A stretch of DNA of 64,000 nucleotides from Nocardioides panzhihuensis (GCF_013408335.1 NZ_JACBZR010000001.1:5109501-5173500); one strand, 5' to 3'. Counted from the first letter of the stretch, positions 17,407 through 27,003 are shown. The notes: a model not told the origin generated them from the letters alone. Numbers and translations: made by a program.

Positions 17407-17456
17407 ACAAAGAGATCGCCCCTCGTGCCACACGGCACGAGGGGCGATCTCTTTGT
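17407..17456. terminator. Bidirectional terminator between the L,D-transpeptidase gene and jag
   Basis: A perfect 23-bp inverted repeat (17407-17429 and 17434-17456) with a 4-nt ACAC loop. The outer part is A-rich on one side and T-rich on the other (ACAAAGAGATC/GATCTCTTTGT), so it can terminate both converging transcripts. Confidence 0.92.
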
Positions 17457-17461
17457 CAGCG

Positions 17462-17983
17462 TCAGACAGGCAGAACGACCACGTAGCGCCGCGGCTCGAC
17501 ACCCGAGGACTCAGAGGTGAGGCCGGCGGCGGCAACGGCGTCGTGCACGACCTTCCGCTCGAAGGGCGACATCGGCTTCAGCGAGACCGGGGCACCGGAC
17601 TCCCTGACCTCCGCCACGGTCTCCTCGGCGAGCGCCATCAGCGTCGAGCGACGGTCAGCGCGGTAGCCACCGACATCGAGCATCAGGCGGGACCGCTCGC
17701 CGGTCTCACGGTAGACCGCGAGCCGGGTCAGCTCCTGAAGTGCGTCCAGAACCTCCCCGTGACGACCGACCAGCTGCTGCAGGTCGCCTCCGACGATCGA
17801 GACGGCGGCACGGTCGCCCTCGACGTCCATGTCGAGGTCACCGTCGAGGTCGGCGATGTCGAGGAGCTCCTCGAGGTAGTCCGCCGCGATGTCACCTTCC
17901 TGCTCGAGCTGCTTGAGGCGCGTCTCTTCGCTGACCGCCTCCACAGTCTCGACCTCGGTCTCGCTCACATCCTGAGTCGTCAC
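17462..17983 (-). CDS. jag: Jag/KhpB RNA-binding protein (KH and R3H domains)
   Basis: A 173 aa cytoplasmic RNA-binding protein. The N-terminus is acidic (about 60 residues), then a KH domain with the GRHGEVLDALQELTR motif and a C-terminal R3H domain (SPFERKVVHDAVAA then RRYVVVLPV). Its start overlaps the yidC stop by 4 bp, the conserved rpmH-rnpA-yidD-yidC-jag order. In Firmicutes KhpB takes part in cell-elongation control; the actinobacterial role is less clear. Confidence 0.92.
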   Translation of the reverse strand: MTTQDVSETEVETVEAVSEETRLKQLEQEGDIAADYLEELLDIADLDGDLDMDVEGDRAAVSIVGGDLQQLVGRHGEVLDALQELTRLAVYRETGERSRLMLDVGGYRADRRSTLMALAEETVAEVRESGAPVSLKPMSPFERKVVHDAVAAAGLTSESSGVEPRRYVVVLPV

Positions 17984-18969
17984 TTGGTTCCCCCGTCCTT
18001 CTGGGTCGTGGAGCGACCGGCGGTCGTGCCGGCCTTCTTCCGCTGGCTCCTGGTCTGGTTCTTGGGCTGGTTGCGCTGCACCGGACGCTTCTCGGTGACA
18101 GCCTCCTCGGCTTCGACGATGTCGATCTCCGCGTCGGTCATGCCCTTCTTCTTACGCTTGGCCCGGTCGCGTTCCTGCTTGGCGTCGAAGGCCGGCGTCC
18201 CCGGTGCAGGGTTGTTGCGGATCACGTAGAACTGCTGAGCCATCGTCCACAGGTTGGAGGAGGTCCAGTAGAGGATCGTTCCGACCGGGAAGGCGATACC
18301 ACCGACAGCGAACACGACAGGCAGCACGTACAGCAGCAGCTTCTGCTGCTGGGCGTACTGACCGGTCATCGCGTCGGCAGGCATGTTCTTCGACATCAGC
18401 TGGCGCTGGGTGAGGAAGGTCGTGGCGATCATCGCGACGACCAGGAACCCGGTGAGGAAGTACGTGCTGATGTGGTCGGCCGTCGTGAACTGGTCCGAGA
18501 GCAGCGAGCCGAGCCAGGTCGAGTTGGCGAACTCGTGGGCGTCGGCGTCGCTCAGGAAGCCCTTGCCGTCACCGTTCGAGGCGTGCTCCAGCATCCGGAA
18601 CAGCACGAAGAAGATCGGCATCTGGAGCAGCAGCGGCAGGCAGGACGCGAACGGGTTGGTGCCCGAGTCCTTGTAGAGCTTCATGGTCTCGGCGGCGAGC
18701 TTCTCGCGGTCGTGACCGTACTTCTTCTGCAGCTCCTTGACCTTCGGCTGCAGCAGCTGCATGTTCCGGCTGGAGTTGATCTGCTTCACGAACAGCGGGA
18801 TCAGCAGGGCGCGGATGGTCACGGTCAGACCGACGATGGCCAGCGCCCACTGCCAGCCTTCGGACGGAATGACGTACGAGAACGCCTTCTGCCACACGAG
18901 CAGGATGCCCGAGATGGCGTAATACAGCGGTGTTGCGATCCATCCGAACAGATCGCCTATGGCTCCCAC
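17980..18969 (-). CDS. yidC: Membrane protein insertase YidC
   Basis: The product inserts and folds inner-membrane proteins with or without SecYEG. It is 329 aa with about five membrane segments in the 60KD_IMP/Oxa1 pattern (first helix near residue 15, then the SYVIPSEGWQWALAI region, LPLLLQMPIFFVLFRML, and GTILYWTSSNLWTMAQQ). The hydrophilic C-terminal tail is basic (KRKKKGMTDAE, later SQRKKAGTT), as in actinobacterial YidC, and likely contacts ribosomes. It has no large periplasmic P1 domain. Confidence 0.95.
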   Translation of the reverse strand: MGAIGDLFGWIATPLYYAISGILLVWQKAFSYVIPSEGWQWALAIVGLTVTIRALLIPLFVKQINSSRNMQLLQPKVKELQKKYGHDREKLAAETMKLYKDSGTNPFASCLPLLLQMPIFFVLFRMLEHASNGDGKGFLSDADAHEFANSTWLGSLLSDQFTTADHISTYFLTGFLVVAMIATTFLTQRQLMSKNMPADAMTGQYAQQQKLLLYVLPVVFAVGGIAFPVGTILYWTSSNLWTMAQQFYVIRNNPAPGTPAFDAKQERDRAKRKKKGMTDAEIDIVEAEEAVTEKRPVQRNQPKNQTRSQRKKAGTTAGRSTTQKDGGTK

Positions 18970-18972
18970 GGA

Positions 18973-19296
18973 TCAGGCTCCTCGTTGTCGGGAGTCCGCA
19001 CTTACACGGACAAGGTCTTCAGGGTCTCTTGGATTCTTCGGGGGTGGCACGGGATCGAAGCCCCGATTCTTGGCCCAGGGGACGCAACGGGACAGACGGC
19101 GCACCGTCAGCCAGCTCCCGCGCCAGGGGCCGTGCGTCTTGACGGCCTCGAGCCCGTACGCCGAGCACGACGGGTAGTAACGGCACACATCGCCGTACAG
19201 CGGACTGATGAGCGTCCGCCACACATGCAGCAGTCCGACCAGGACGTACGTCAACAGGAGGTCGAGCTTGTCGAGACCACCCCGCACGAAGCTCAT
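18973..19296 (-). CDS. yidD: Membrane protein insertion efficiency factor YidD
   Basis: A 107 aa protein with the family signature CRYYPSCSAYGLEAV and an N-terminal amphipathic helix. ATG 19296 overlaps the rnpA stop (ATGA), so I prefer it over the longer start. A dispersed palindrome (19259-19281) lies inside the 5' coding region and is read as GGLDKLDL, between the start and the first hydrophobic segment. It is followed 3 bp later by yidC. Confidence 0.93.
   Translation of the reverse strand: MSFVRGGLDKLDLLLTYVLVGLLHVWRTLISPLYGDVCRYYPSCSAYGLEAVKTHGPWRGSWLTVRRLSRCVPWAKNRGFDPVPPPKNPRDPEDLVRVSADSRQRGA
19259..19281. repeat. Family 1 palindrome inside yidD
   Basis: GAGGTCGAGCTTGTCGAGAC plus CACC lies within codons 6-13 of yidD in frame, reading GGLDKLDL on the coding strand. 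Confidence 0.85.
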
Positions 19297-19646
19297 GACA
19301 GCACCCGCGCGAGACATCGCTTCAGGTCGGTGCCGAGGTCGTCGTACGAGGCACCGGCAGCAGGAGGAAGCGCACGGACCACAAGCACAGCAGAGCCCGG
19401 GAGTCCGCTCAGGGACTCCCGGGCCTGATGACGCAGTCTGCGCTTCACGCGATTCCGGACGACGGCCGGACCGACGGCCTTGCTCACCACGAAGCCCACC
19501 TGCGGCTCGCGCTCCCGATCGGCATCGCTGCCGGTGTCGGGGACGAGCAGGTGGACCACCAGGCTCTTCGAGCCCGCGCGCTTGCCTCGTCGTACCGCTT
19601 CTTTGAAACCCGACGAATCGACCAGTCGGTGGCGACGTGGCAGCAC
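19293..19646 (-). CDS. rnpA: Ribonuclease P protein component
   Basis: The protein subunit of RNase P, which assists the RNA subunit in trimming tRNA 5' leaders. The product is 117 aa with the N-terminal LPRRHRLVDSSGFKEAV strand-helix and the family signature VVRNRVKRRLRHQAR. It starts at GTG 19646, 26 bp behind rpmH, and is coupled to yidD by a 4-bp overlap. Confidence 0.95.
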   Translation of the reverse strand: MLPRRHRLVDSSGFKEAVRRGKRAGSKSLVVHLLVPDTGSDADREREPQVGFVVSKAVGPAVVRNRVKRRLRHQARESLSGLPGSAVLVVRALPPAAGASYDDLGTDLKRCLARVLS

Positions 19647-19671
19647 GCGCGTGGTGGCTGAGGCCGCGGCC

Positions 19672-19809
19672 TCAGACGGTCAGGCTCTTGCGACCCTTGC
19701 CGCGGCGCGCAGCGAGGATCGCGCGGCCGGCACGGGTGCGCATGCGCAGGCGGAAACCGTGCGTCTTGTGACGGCGGCGGTTGTTCGGCTGGTAAGTACG
19801 CTTGCTCAC
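19672..19809 (-). CDS. rpmH: 50S ribosomal protein L34
   Basis: A 45 aa very basic protein with the complete L34 sequence pattern ([19 protein letters not shown] at the N-terminus, [12 protein letters not shown] at the C-terminus). It starts with GTG 19809. It is the first gene of the rpmH-rnpA-yidD-yidC-jag operon, divergent from dnaA across about 480 bp. Confidence 0.97.
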   Translation of the reverse strand: MSKRTYQPNNRRRHKTHGFRLRMRTRAGRAILAARRGKGRKSLTV

Positions 19810-20294
19810 GGGTGCTTCCTTAGTTGGTGTGGTGTGGTGGCCGGTCGCTCTCCGGCAGTCCTATTACTAGGATGAAGAACTGCGCACCCGTGGGACGGGC
19901 GGACCTAGCAACGGTACGTGGACGGCGAAACCACGGTCAAACCCGCGCCCTATCACACCGTTGTGATTCACCCTCCGCCTGTGGAGGACGGCTTGCCCGG
20001 GACCGCCGCCAGCCGGTAGTTTCGTCCTCTACCGAGGTTTCCCTGCACAGCGCCAGGAGCTTCGGCCGCATTCGGGGGGATGCCACGCTGGGATCTCATT
20101 TTCCCACCTGACCTGCCGATACGGTCGAATTCTCGCGGACGGCAACGTGTCTCGGTTGGTCGCCGACGCCTACATTCGGTGATGCTCCACAGCTTGTGGA
20201 AAAGTCTGTGGAGGATGTAGACCAGACCGCTGCATCAATCCAGGCTGCATCAGTACAAGACCACCACCCGAGCCATCAGGGAAGGCAGGAACCT
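19810..20294. promoter_or_regulatory. rpmH-dnaA divergent intergenic region
   Basis: The region must hold the rpmH and dnaA promoters. A TACATT (20171-20176) could be a dnaA -10. Just downstream, GCTCCACAGC and TTGTGGAAA (20184-20202) form an inverted pair of DnaA-box-like sequences, consistent with autoregulation. No repeat copy and no convincing gene is visible. The dnaA reading frame stays open to GTG 20196, but that start would overlap the boxes. Confidence 0.55.
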
Positions 20295-22049
20295 GTGGAG
20301 CCCTCCGGCCTCGCGCCAGAACCACAGCCAGATCTCCAGTCCGCATGGACGCGGGTGGTCGCCGAGCTTCCGCCGAACCAGCGCGCCTGGCTCCGAGACA
20401 GCGAACCGCTCACTCTGCACGGGTCGACCGCGATCGTCGAGGTCCCCAACGACTTCACACGCAACCAGATCGAGGGCCGCCTGCGTGGCTCTCTGGAGAA
20501 GTCGCTGGGCGAGATCTTCCATCGTGAGATCCGCATCGCGGTCACCGTGAACCCCGACCTCGACGTAACCCCCGATCCCGACACCCAGGCGATCATGATC
20601 TCCGAGCGGGAGATCGCCGCGGCGGACGCTGCCGCCGCCGCTGCCCTGCAGCATCAGACGGCCTTCCCGGGCCAGTCGGCGTATCCCAGCCAGTCGGCCT
20701 TCCCGCATCAGTCGGTCTACCCGCCCAACTCCCCAGGCCTCATCCCCGGCCCGCCCCCGCCCCCGGCGCCGGGGCAACGCGACGAGCCGGAGGCGCCCGC
20801 GGCGTACTCGGGTCCGCAGGCTCCCATCGCGCCGCCGCCCACTCAGCAGCCGGCTCCGCCTGCGGGGAACGACGACGTACGCCCCGGCTATGGCGACATG
20901 TCGACAAATCCCCCGCGGCCTCCCGTGGCCCCTGTCGAGGAGCCGGCCCCACCGCGGCCGCTGGTCCCTGGTCCGCCGACCCGGCCCAGCGAGCCCAACC
21001 ACAACGTCCTCGAGACCCGACTGAACCCGAAGTACACCTTCGAGACGTTCGTCATCGGGTCCTCCAACCGGTTCCCGCACGCGGCCGCGGTCGCGGTCAG
21101 CGAAGCACCGGGCAAGGCCTACAACCCGCTCCTCGTCTACGGGGAGTCAGGTCTCGGCAAGACCCACCTGCTGCACGCGATCGGCCACTACGTCCGGAGC
21201 CTCTACTCCGGCGCGAAGGTGCGCTACGTCAGCTCGGAGGAGTTCACCAACGAGTTCATCAACGCGATCCGCGATGACCGGCAGGACCGGTTCAAGCGGC
21301 GCTACCGCGATGTCGACGTCCTGCTGATCGACGACATCCAATTCTTGGAGGGGAAGACCCAGACGCAGGAGGAGTTCTTCCACACCTTCAACACGCTCCA
21401 CAACGCCAACAAGCAGATCGTGCTGACCTCCGACCGTCCGCCCAAGCGGCTCGAGGCGCTGGAGGACCGGCTGCGCAACCGGTTCGAGTGGGGTCTGATC
21501 ACCGACGTCCAGCCGCCCGACATCGAGACCCGCATCGCGATCCTTCGCAAGAAGGCGGCGATGGAGCGGCTCACCGCGCCGCCGGACGTGCTCGAGTTCA
21601 TCGCGAGCAAGATCCAGACCAACATCCGTGAGCTCGAGGGTGCGCTGATCCGGGTGACCGCGTTCGCCAACCTCAACCGGCAGGATGTCGATCTGACGCT
21701 GGCCGAGATCGTGCTCAAGGACCTCATCCCCGACGGCGGTGAGCCGGAGATCACCGCCGGCCTGATCATCGCCCAGACCGCGGCCTACTTCGGGCTGTCG
21801 ATCGACGAGCTCACCGGACCATCGCGTGGGCGTCACCTCGTCATGGCCCGCCAGATCGCCATGTATCTGTGCCGTGAGCTCACCGAGGACTCCCTGCCCA
21901 AGATCGGCAAGCACTTCGGCGGCCGTGACCACACCACGGTCATGTACGCCGAGCGGAAGATCAATCAGCTCCTCGCCGAGCGCCGCGCCGTCTTCAACCA
22001 GGTCTCCGAGCTCACCAACCGCGTCAAGATGCAGGCGCGCCAGGCCTAG
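20295..22049 (+). CDS. dnaA: Chromosomal replication initiator DnaA
   Basis: DnaA binds DnaA boxes and opens oriC. The 584 aa product has domain I ([18 protein letters not shown]), a long Pro/Gln-rich linker (about residues 115-235), an AAA+ domain with Walker [10 protein letters not shown] and Walker [10 protein letters not shown], and domain IV with [14 protein letters not shown] chose GTG 20295 (AGGAA 5 bp upstream, typical N-terminus); GTG 20196 would add 33 residues. It is followed by palindromes and oriC. Confidence 0.93.
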   Translation: MEPSGLAPEPQPDLQSAWTRVVAELPPNQRAWLRDSEPLTLHGSTAIVEVPNDFTRNQIEGRLRGSLEKSLGEIFHREIRIAVTVNPDLDVTPDPDTQAIMISEREIAAADAAAAAALQHQTAFPGQSAYPSQSAFPHQSVYPPNSPGLIPGPPPPPAPGQRDEPEAPAAYSGPQAPIAPPPTQQPAPPAGNDDVRPGYGDMSTNPPRPPVAPVEEPAPPRPLVPGPPTRPSEPNHNVLETRLNPKYTFETFVIGSSNRFPHAAAVAVSEAPGKAYNPLLVYGESGLGKTHLLHAIGHYVRSLYSGAKVRYVSSEEFTNEFINAIRDDRQDRFKRRYRDVDVLLIDDIQFLEGKTQTQEEFFHTFNTLHNANKQIVLTSDRPPKRLEALEDRLRNRFEWGLITDVQPPDIETRIAILRKKAAMERLTAPPDVLEFIASKIQTNIRELEGALIRVTAFANLNRQDVDLTLAEIVLKDLIPDGGEPEITAGLIIAQTAAYFGLSIDELTGPSRGRHLVMARQIAMYLCRELTEDSLPKIGKHFGGRDHTTVMYAERKINQLLAERRAVFNQVSELTNRVKMQARQA

Positions 22050-22078
22050 AGCCGGACGTACGCAGGCAGCGACCCACC

Positions 22079-22216
22079 GGTGGTCGAGCCTGTCGAGACC
22101 ATCCCGTGAATCACGGTCGGGTGGTCTCGACAGGCTCGACCACCGGTTTCTTGCGTCCACCCGAGGGCTCGATCAGCGGTGCCTTGCGTGGTCTCGACAG
22201 GCTCGATCAGCGGTGC
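22079..22216. repeat. Family 1 palindromes at the left edge of oriC
   Basis: A head-to-head pair (22079-22101 and 22121-22144) is followed by a copy with altered arms at about 22190-22208. GCTCGATCAGCGGTGC occurs twice (22167-22182 and 22201-22216). These elements separate the dnaA stop from the DnaA-box cluster. Confidence 0.8.
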
Positions 22217-22299
22217 TTCCCGGCGTCTCCAGTGGCTCGTCCACAGGCGCCTCGTCCGCGTTTTGGGATTTCCAAAACCCACTGGCCGAGATTTCCTGA

Positions 22300-22660
22300 G
22301 GTTCTCCCAAGGTTCTCCACAGCCCACAGGCTGGGCGAAACCTGTGGAGAACCGGCCATTCAAATGGGATGGAAAAGGGGATGGCCTGTGCACAAAACAC
22401 TCGAAAGTGCTCACAGCTCTCCACAGCCCACAGTGACGTGCGTCATTTCAGCAGGACGTCCACACCCCCTGTGGAATCACATTTGCGGGCGCCACCTGGG
22501 AAGACGCGCTTCATCCACATTTCCCACAGATGCTCTTACGACGTACGAAACTATTTAATCCACGGATCCTCGGTGAAATTCCACGAGCGCCCTTCCCTGG
22601 GGACAACTCGCTCAGCGATCCGGAGTCCACAGGCAGGCCTGTGCAGAGCCGAGACGGCTG
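22300..22660. other. oriC: Replication origin oriC (dnaA-dnaN intergenic)
   Basis: The 767-bp dnaA-dnaN gap holds many matches or near matches to the actinobacterial DnaA box TTGTCCACA, in both orientations: TTCTCCACA 22313, TGTGGAGAA 22343, TGTGCACAA 22387, CTCTCCACA 22417, ACGTCCACA 22456, TGTGGAATC 22470, TCATCCACA 22511, TGGGGACAA 22598 and GAGTCCACA 22623. An AT-rich patch (AACTATTTAATCC, 22549-22561) is a candidate for unwinding. Position between dnaA and dnaN is the usual origin site in Streptomyces and mycobacteria. I see no gene in 22050-22816. Confidence 0.9.
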
Positions 22661-22816
22661 AGCGCTTACCGGTTGTCGGCGGTCCGTGGCAGGATGCGTA
22701 CTCCAGGTCATGTCAACGCGGGGGCGTTCCGGAACCGGTGGCGTCTTCCCCCCAAGGTTCAAGCACCGCATGTCCTCAACAGCCCCGATGTCGAGTTAGA
22801 AGAAGGACAGGTCATC

Positions 22817-23956
22817 GTGAAGTTCCGCGTCGACCGCGACGTGTTCGCGGATGCCGTCGCCTGGGCTGCCCGCAGCCTTCCGGTTCGCCCCAGCACCCCG
22901 GTGCTCTCCGGCCTCCTGATCGAGGCGGGTCACGAGGGCCTGATGCTCTCGACCTTCGACTACGAGACCTCGGCGCGAGCGACGCTCTCGGCCGAGGTCG
23001 CCGACGAAGGCAAGGCACTGGTCTCAGGCAAGCTGCTCGCCGACATCTGCCGCAGCCTCCCGGCAAAGCCTGTCGAGATGGTCACCGATGGATCCCGCGT
23101 CTCGCTCACCTGTGGGAGCGCGCGGTTCAGCCTGCAGACGATGCCGGTCGAGGACTACCCGACCCTTCCGGAGATGCCGACCGCCGCCGGCACGGTGAAG
23201 TCGGAGCTGTTCGCCCACGCCGTCGCCCAGGCCGTGACCGCCGCCGGCCGCGACGACATGCTCCCGGTCCTGACCGGCGTGCGGCTCGAGATCGAGGGCT
23301 CCACGATCTCGCTGCTCGCCACCGACCGCTTCCGGCTCTCCCACCGTGAGCTCGAGTGGAATCCGGCGACCCCCGACGAGAGCATGGCCGCGCTGGTGCC
23401 GGCCAAGGTGCTCGGTGACACCGCCAAGTCGCTGACCAACGGCAGCGAGGTCACCCTCGCGCTGTCCACCACCGGCACCGGTGAGGGGATCATCGGCTTC
23501 GAGGGCGCAGCCGCGGGTGGCGTACGACGCACCACGACGCGCCTGCTCGACGGCGAGTTCCCGAAGGTACGCAGCCTCTTCCCGGCCGAGCACCTCACCA
23601 CCGCGCTCGTCGACAAGGCCTCCTTGATCGAGTCGGTCAAGCGCGTCGCGCTGGTCGCCGAGCGCAACACCGCGGTCCAGATGGTCTTCGAGGACGGCGT
23701 TCTCACCCTTGACGCGGGCTCCGGCGACGAGGCCCAGGCGTCCGAGTCCATCGAGGCGACCATGGAGGGCGAGGGGCTGACCACCGGGTTCAACCCGCAG
23801 TTCCTCCTCGACGGGCTGCAGGCCATCGACCAGCAGGTCGTCGAGCTCGCCTTCACGCAGGCTCCGAAGCCGGTGGTGATCAGCGGCAAGCCGGCCGAGG
23901 GCGGCGAGGAGCCGGGGTTCCGCTATCTGCTGATGCCGCGGCGCCTGCTCTCCTGA
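22817..23956 (+). CDS. dnaN: DNA polymerase III beta sliding clamp
   Basis: The ring-shaped clamp that holds DNA polymerase on DNA. The 379 aa product has three clamp domains; conserved pieces include PVLSGLLIEA, PTLPEMP and a C-terminal RYLLMPRRL. GTG 22817 with AAGGACAG upstream is the start; the frame runs on upstream into oriC but has no family similarity there. Followed by gnd after a 73-bp gap with one palindrome. Confidence 0.96.
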   Translation: MKFRVDRDVFADAVAWAARSLPVRPSTPVLSGLLIEAGHEGLMLSTFDYETSARATLSAEVADEGKALVSGKLLADICRSLPAKPVEMVTDGSRVSLTCGSARFSLQTMPVEDYPTLPEMPTAAGTVKSELFAHAVAQAVTAAGRDDMLPVLTGVRLEIEGSTISLLATDRFRLSHRELEWNPATPDESMAALVPAKVLGDTAKSLTNGSEVTLALSTTGTGEGIIGFEGAAAGGVRRTTTRLLDGEFPKVRSLFPAEHLTTALVDKASLIESVKRVALVAERNTAVQMVFEDGVLTLDAGSGDEAQASESIEATMEGEGLTTGFNPQFLLDGLQAIDQQVVELAFTQAPKPVVISGKPAEGGEEPGFRYLLMPRRLLS

Positions 23957-23984
23957 CCTTCTCTCGCCCACACCTCGCTCGTAG

Positions 23985-24009
23985 GGTGGTCTCGACAAGC
24001 TCGACCACC
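23985..24009. repeat. Family 1 palindrome (dnaN-gnd gap)
   Basis: Full 25-bp unit in the CTCGACAAGCTCGA orientation, ending 20 bp before the gnd start. Confidence 0.9.
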
Positions 24010-24029
24010 GGATCTGAAGGAAATCTCGC

Positions 24030-24920
24030 ATGCACATCGGACTCGTCGGCCTCGGCAAGATGGGTGGCAACATGCGCACCCGCCTGCGGGAGGCTGGCCA
24101 CACCGTCGTCGGATACGACCGCAACCCGGACCTCGCCGACGTGGCGAGCCTGACGGAGATGGTCGAGGCGCTGCCCAGCCCCAAGGTGGTCTGGGTGATG
24201 GTGCCGGCGGGCGAACCGACCCGATCCACGATCGCCGAGCTCAAGGAGCTCCTCGGTGAGGGCGACCTGGTCGTCGACGGCGGCAACTCGAAGTACACCG
24301 ACGACGCCAAGAACGCCGAGAGCCTCGCTGAGAAGGGCATCGGTTTCGTCGACTGCGGTGTCTCCGGAGGTGTCTGGGGTCTTCAGAACGGCTACGCCCT
24401 GATGTACGGCGGCTCCGAGGAGAACGCCGCCAAGGTGATGCCCGCCTTCGAGGCCCTCAAGCCCTCCGGCACCGAGGACGGGCTGGTCCACTGCGGCTCG
24501 ACCCCCGGGGCCGGCCACTTCTCCAAGATGGTCCACAACGGCATCGAGTACGCGATGATGCAGGCCTACGCCGAGGGCTGGGAGCTCCTCGACAAGGTCG
24601 ACATCGTCGACAACGTCCCGGAGATCTTCGCCTCGTGGCGCACCGGGACCGTCGTACGTTCCTGGCTTCTCGATCTTCTCGTCGAGCAGCTGCGCGCCGA
24701 CGAGCACCTCGACAAGATCAGGGGCTACGCCGAAGACTCGGGCGAGGGCCGGTGGACCGTCGAGGCCGCGATCGAGAACGCTGTCCCGCTGCCCGCCATC
24801 TCGGCGTCGCTCTTCGCACGGTTCGTCTCGCGGCAGAAGGACGACCAGGCCATGAAGGCGGTCGCCGCGATGCGTAACGGGTTCGGTGGGCACGCGGTGA
24901 TCTCGGAGTCCGAGGCCTGA
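24030..24920 (+). CDS. gnd: 6-phosphogluconate dehydrogenase, decarboxylating (short GndA type)
   Basis: Oxidises 6-phosphogluconate to ribulose 5-phosphate and CO2 in the pentose phosphate pathway. The 296 aa product is the short, usually NAD-preferring class: Rossmann motif GLVGLGKMGGNM, then VDGGNSKYTDD, the substrate motif DCGVSGGVWG, and catalytic Lys in HFSKMVHNGIEY. The dnaN-gnd-recF order is characteristic of Actinobacteria. GAAGGA lies upstream of the ATG. Confidence 0.95.
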   Translation: MHIGLVGLGKMGGNMRTRLREAGHTVVGYDRNPDLADVASLTEMVEALPSPKVVWVMVPAGEPTRSTIAELKELLGEGDLVVDGGNSKYTDDAKNAESLAEKGIGFVDCGVSGGVWGLQNGYALMYGGSEENAAKVMPAFEALKPSGTEDGLVHCGSTPGAGHFSKMVHNGIEYAMMQAYAEGWELLDKVDIVDNVPEIFASWRTGTVVRSWLLDLLVEQLRADEHLDKIRGYAEDSGEGRWTVEAAIENAVPLPAISASLFARFVSRQKDDQAMKAVAAMRNGFGGHAVISESEA

Positions 24921-24942
24921 GTCCTGCACACCCGCTTGCGCG

Positions 24943-24967
24943 GGTGGTCTCGACAAGCTCGACCATC
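24943..24967. repeat. Family 1 palindrome after gnd
   Basis: GGTGGTCTCGACAAGCTCGA followed by CCATC: the right arm is diverged. It sits between the converging gnd and DUF2752 genes. Confidence 0.8.
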
Positions 24968-24978
24968 GGCTCGACCAC

Positions 24979-25425
24979 CTAGATGGGGTCTACGACTCCA
25001 GCGAGGGTGAGGATCAGACGCGCGGCACCGTAGGTGAGGAAGAGCGCGAAGGTCCCGAGCACGATCGGGTTGCGGACGAGCTTGTCCAGGTCAGCAGGGC
25101 GTTTTCCGGCCGACCGGGCGCGCACGACAGTGACGACCAAGGCGATGACCGCCAGGATGAGGACCGGGCCGAACCAGTTGCTGGCCAGCGCCGGGCCGAT
25201 GTCGCCGTGCATGAGGTAGACCCATGACCGGGTCAGGCCACAGCCTGGGCAGGGCAGGCCGGTGAGCGCACGGAACGGGCAGATCACCGGGCCGTCCTCG
25301 ATGCCGCCGGCGGGCAGGAGCGTCGCGATCACGATCCCGCCGACGCCGATGGCGGCGGTGAGCTCCGTGGAGCTCACCGCCGCGACGCGCTGACGCAGGT
25401 CAGGCGAGGGGTTTGCCGTCGACAT
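24979..25425 (-). CDS. DUF2752 domain membrane protein
   Basis: A 148 aa protein with three or four membrane segments and the DUF2752 signature [19 protein letters not shown] (about residues 48-66, three conserved cysteines in CPxCG context). Function is unknown. Its start overlaps the end of the upstream TM2-domain gene by 26 bp, so the two are co-transcribed. Confidence 0.85.
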   Translation of the reverse strand: MSTANPSPDLRQRVAAVSSTELTAAIGVGGIVIATLLPAGGIEDGPVICPFRALTGLPCPGCGLTRSWVYLMHGDIGPALASNWFGPVLILAVIALVVTVVRARSAGKRPADLDKLVRNPIVLGTFALFLTYGAARLILTLAGVVDPI

Positions 25426-25822
25426 CCGGGAACTTTCTCACGATGATGAGGATGATGTCGATGATCGCCCAGATCCCGAAGCCACCACAGGTGACCAGCT
25501 TGAGGATGCCGAGCCCGATCTGGCCGACGTAGAAACGGTCGACGCCAAACCCACCGAGGAAGATCGAGAGCAGCAGCGCGACGAGCCACTCCCGGCTCGA
25601 GAAGACACCAGGCACCTGTTTCACGGGAAACCACTGCTGGTCGGTGCCGAGGCTGGCCGGGGTGTCGGACTTGATCTGGCCCGCGGCCGCCATGTGGGCG
25701 AGCTGCTCGACCGGGTACGGCCCGTGGACCTGGCCCATCACCGACAGATAGAAAGGCCCTGCCGGCGCTCCGTAGGCGGGTTGCCCTGGAGGTGGGCCGT
25801 AAGGGTTGGGAGACTGGGTCAT
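25400..25822 (-). CDS. GYF_2/TM2 domain membrane protein
   Basis: The 140 aa product has a Pro/Gly-rich start, a GYF_2-like domain ([20 protein letters not shown] to QQWFPV), and a C-terminal TM2 module with two helices around [20 protein letters not shown]. Function is unknown. It is divergent from recF with 29 bp between starts. A parS-like site lies inside it. Confidence 0.85.
   Translation of the reverse strand: MTQSPNPYGPPPGQPAYGAPAGPFYLSVMGQVHGPYPVEQLAHMAAAGQIKSDTPASLGTDQQWFPVKQVPGVFSSREWLVALLLSIFLGGFGVDRFYVGQIGLGILKLVTCGGFGIWAIIDIILIIVRKFPDVDGKPLA
25618..25631. promoter_or_regulatory. parS-like site, one mismatch, inside the TM2-domain gene
   Basis: GTTTCACGGGAAAC, the same variant as at 10350. 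The two variant sites flank the perfect parS cluster, about 4 kb to the left and 9 kb to the right. Confidence 0.4.
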
Positions 25823-25851
25823 GCAGGCACCTTAACGAGAGAGGAAACCCG

Positions 25852-27003
25852 ATGTACGTCTCACACCTCTCTCTCCACGACTTCCGCTCCTATCAGAGCG
25901 TCGAGGTCCCGCTCGAGGCAGGCGTGACGGCCTTCGTCGGGCGAAACGGCCAGGGCAAGACGAACCTGGTCGAGGCGATCGACTATCTCTCCCGGCTGCA
26001 GTCCCACCGGGTCGCCACCGACGCACCCCTGGTCCGGGCCGGTGCCGATCAGGCCGTCGTGCGCGCCGCGGTGGTGCGTGACGGTCGCACCGCGACGCTC
26101 GAGGTCGAGATCAACGCGGGCCGTGCCAACAAGGCCCGGATCAACAGGAGCCCGCTCCCCCGCACCCGTGACCTGGTCGGAGTGGTCCGCACCGTGGTCT
26201 TCTCCCCCGAGGATCTGACCCTCGTCAAGGGGGACCCCTCCGACCGGCGGCGATTCCTCGACGACCTGATGATCCTGCGCGCCCCCCGCCTGGCCGGGGT
26301 GCGCAGCGACTACGACCGCGTCCTCAAGCAACGAAACTCCCTGCTGAAGACCGCCGGCCTCGCGCGCGGTTCCGCACGAGAGGGTGCGCTCGCCACCTTG
26401 GCCGTCTGGGACGAGCACCTGGCCGGCATCGGTGCCGAGATCCTCGCCCAGCGACTCTCCCTCGTCGAGGCCTTGAAGCCGTACGTCGGCAAGGCCTACG
26501 AGACGGTCGCCCGGGGTGCGAGCCGGGACGATGCCGAGATCACCTACAAGTCGGTGGTCGAGCTTGTCGAGACCACCCCGAGCGTGGAGTCCCTTCGTGA
26601 GCTCATCCTGTCCGAGCTGGCAAGACGCCAGAAGGACGAGCTCGACCGCGGCATCAGCCTCGTCGGTCCCCACCGCGACGATCTGCTGCTGTTCCTCGGA
26701 CACGGTGCCGGCGCGGAGCCGCTCCCGGTCAAGGGCTACGCCAGCCACGGCGAGTCCTGGTCCTTCGCGCTGGCGCTCCGGTTGGCTGCGTACGACCTGC
26801 TGCGGGCCGACGGCGACGACCCGATCCTGATCCTCGACGACGTCTTCGCGGAGCTCGACAGCCAAAGACGTGTCCAGCTGGCCGAGCTGGTGGCCGACGC
26901 CGAGCAGGTCCTCGTCACCGCCGCGGTCCCCGAGGACGTACCCGCCGCGCTCGCCGGTGCCCGCTACCACGTCACAGCCGGCGAGGTGACCCGCGATGAG
27001 TGA
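25852..27003 (+). CDS. recF: DNA replication and repair protein RecF
   Basis: RecF is an SMC-like ATPase that helps load RecA at gaps. The 383 aa product has Walker A GRNGQGKT (about residue 30), the ABC-type signature region ([14 protein letters not shown]) and Walker [17 protein letters not shown] 25852 with GAGGAAA upstream is the start. A complete dispersed palindrome lies in frame at 26553-26577 and encodes VVELVETT at about residues 235-242, between the coiled and C-terminal regions. It overlaps the DUF721 gene by 8 bp. Confidence 0.95.
   Translation: MYVSHLSLHDFRSYQSVEVPLEAGVTAFVGRNGQGKTNLVEAIDYLSRLQSHRVATDAPLVRAGADQAVVRAAVVRDGRTATLEVEINAGRANKARINRSPLPRTRDLVGVVRTVVFSPEDLTLVKGDPSDRRRFLDDLMILRAPRLAGVRSDYDRVLKQRNSLLKTAGLARGSAREGALATLAVWDEHLAGIGAEILAQRLSLVEALKPYVGKAYETVARGASRDDAEITYKSVVELVETTPSVESLRELILSELARRQKDELDRGISLVGPHRDDLLLFLGHGAGAEPLPVKGYASHGESWSFALALRLAAYDLLRADGDDPILILDDVFAELDSQRRVQLAELVADAEQVLVTAAVPEDVPAALAGARYHVTAGEVTRDE
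26553..26577. repeat. Family 1 palindrome inside recF
   Basis: A perfect 25-bp unit in GAGCTTGTCGA orientation. It is in frame with recF and translates to VVELVETT. Confidence 0.95.
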
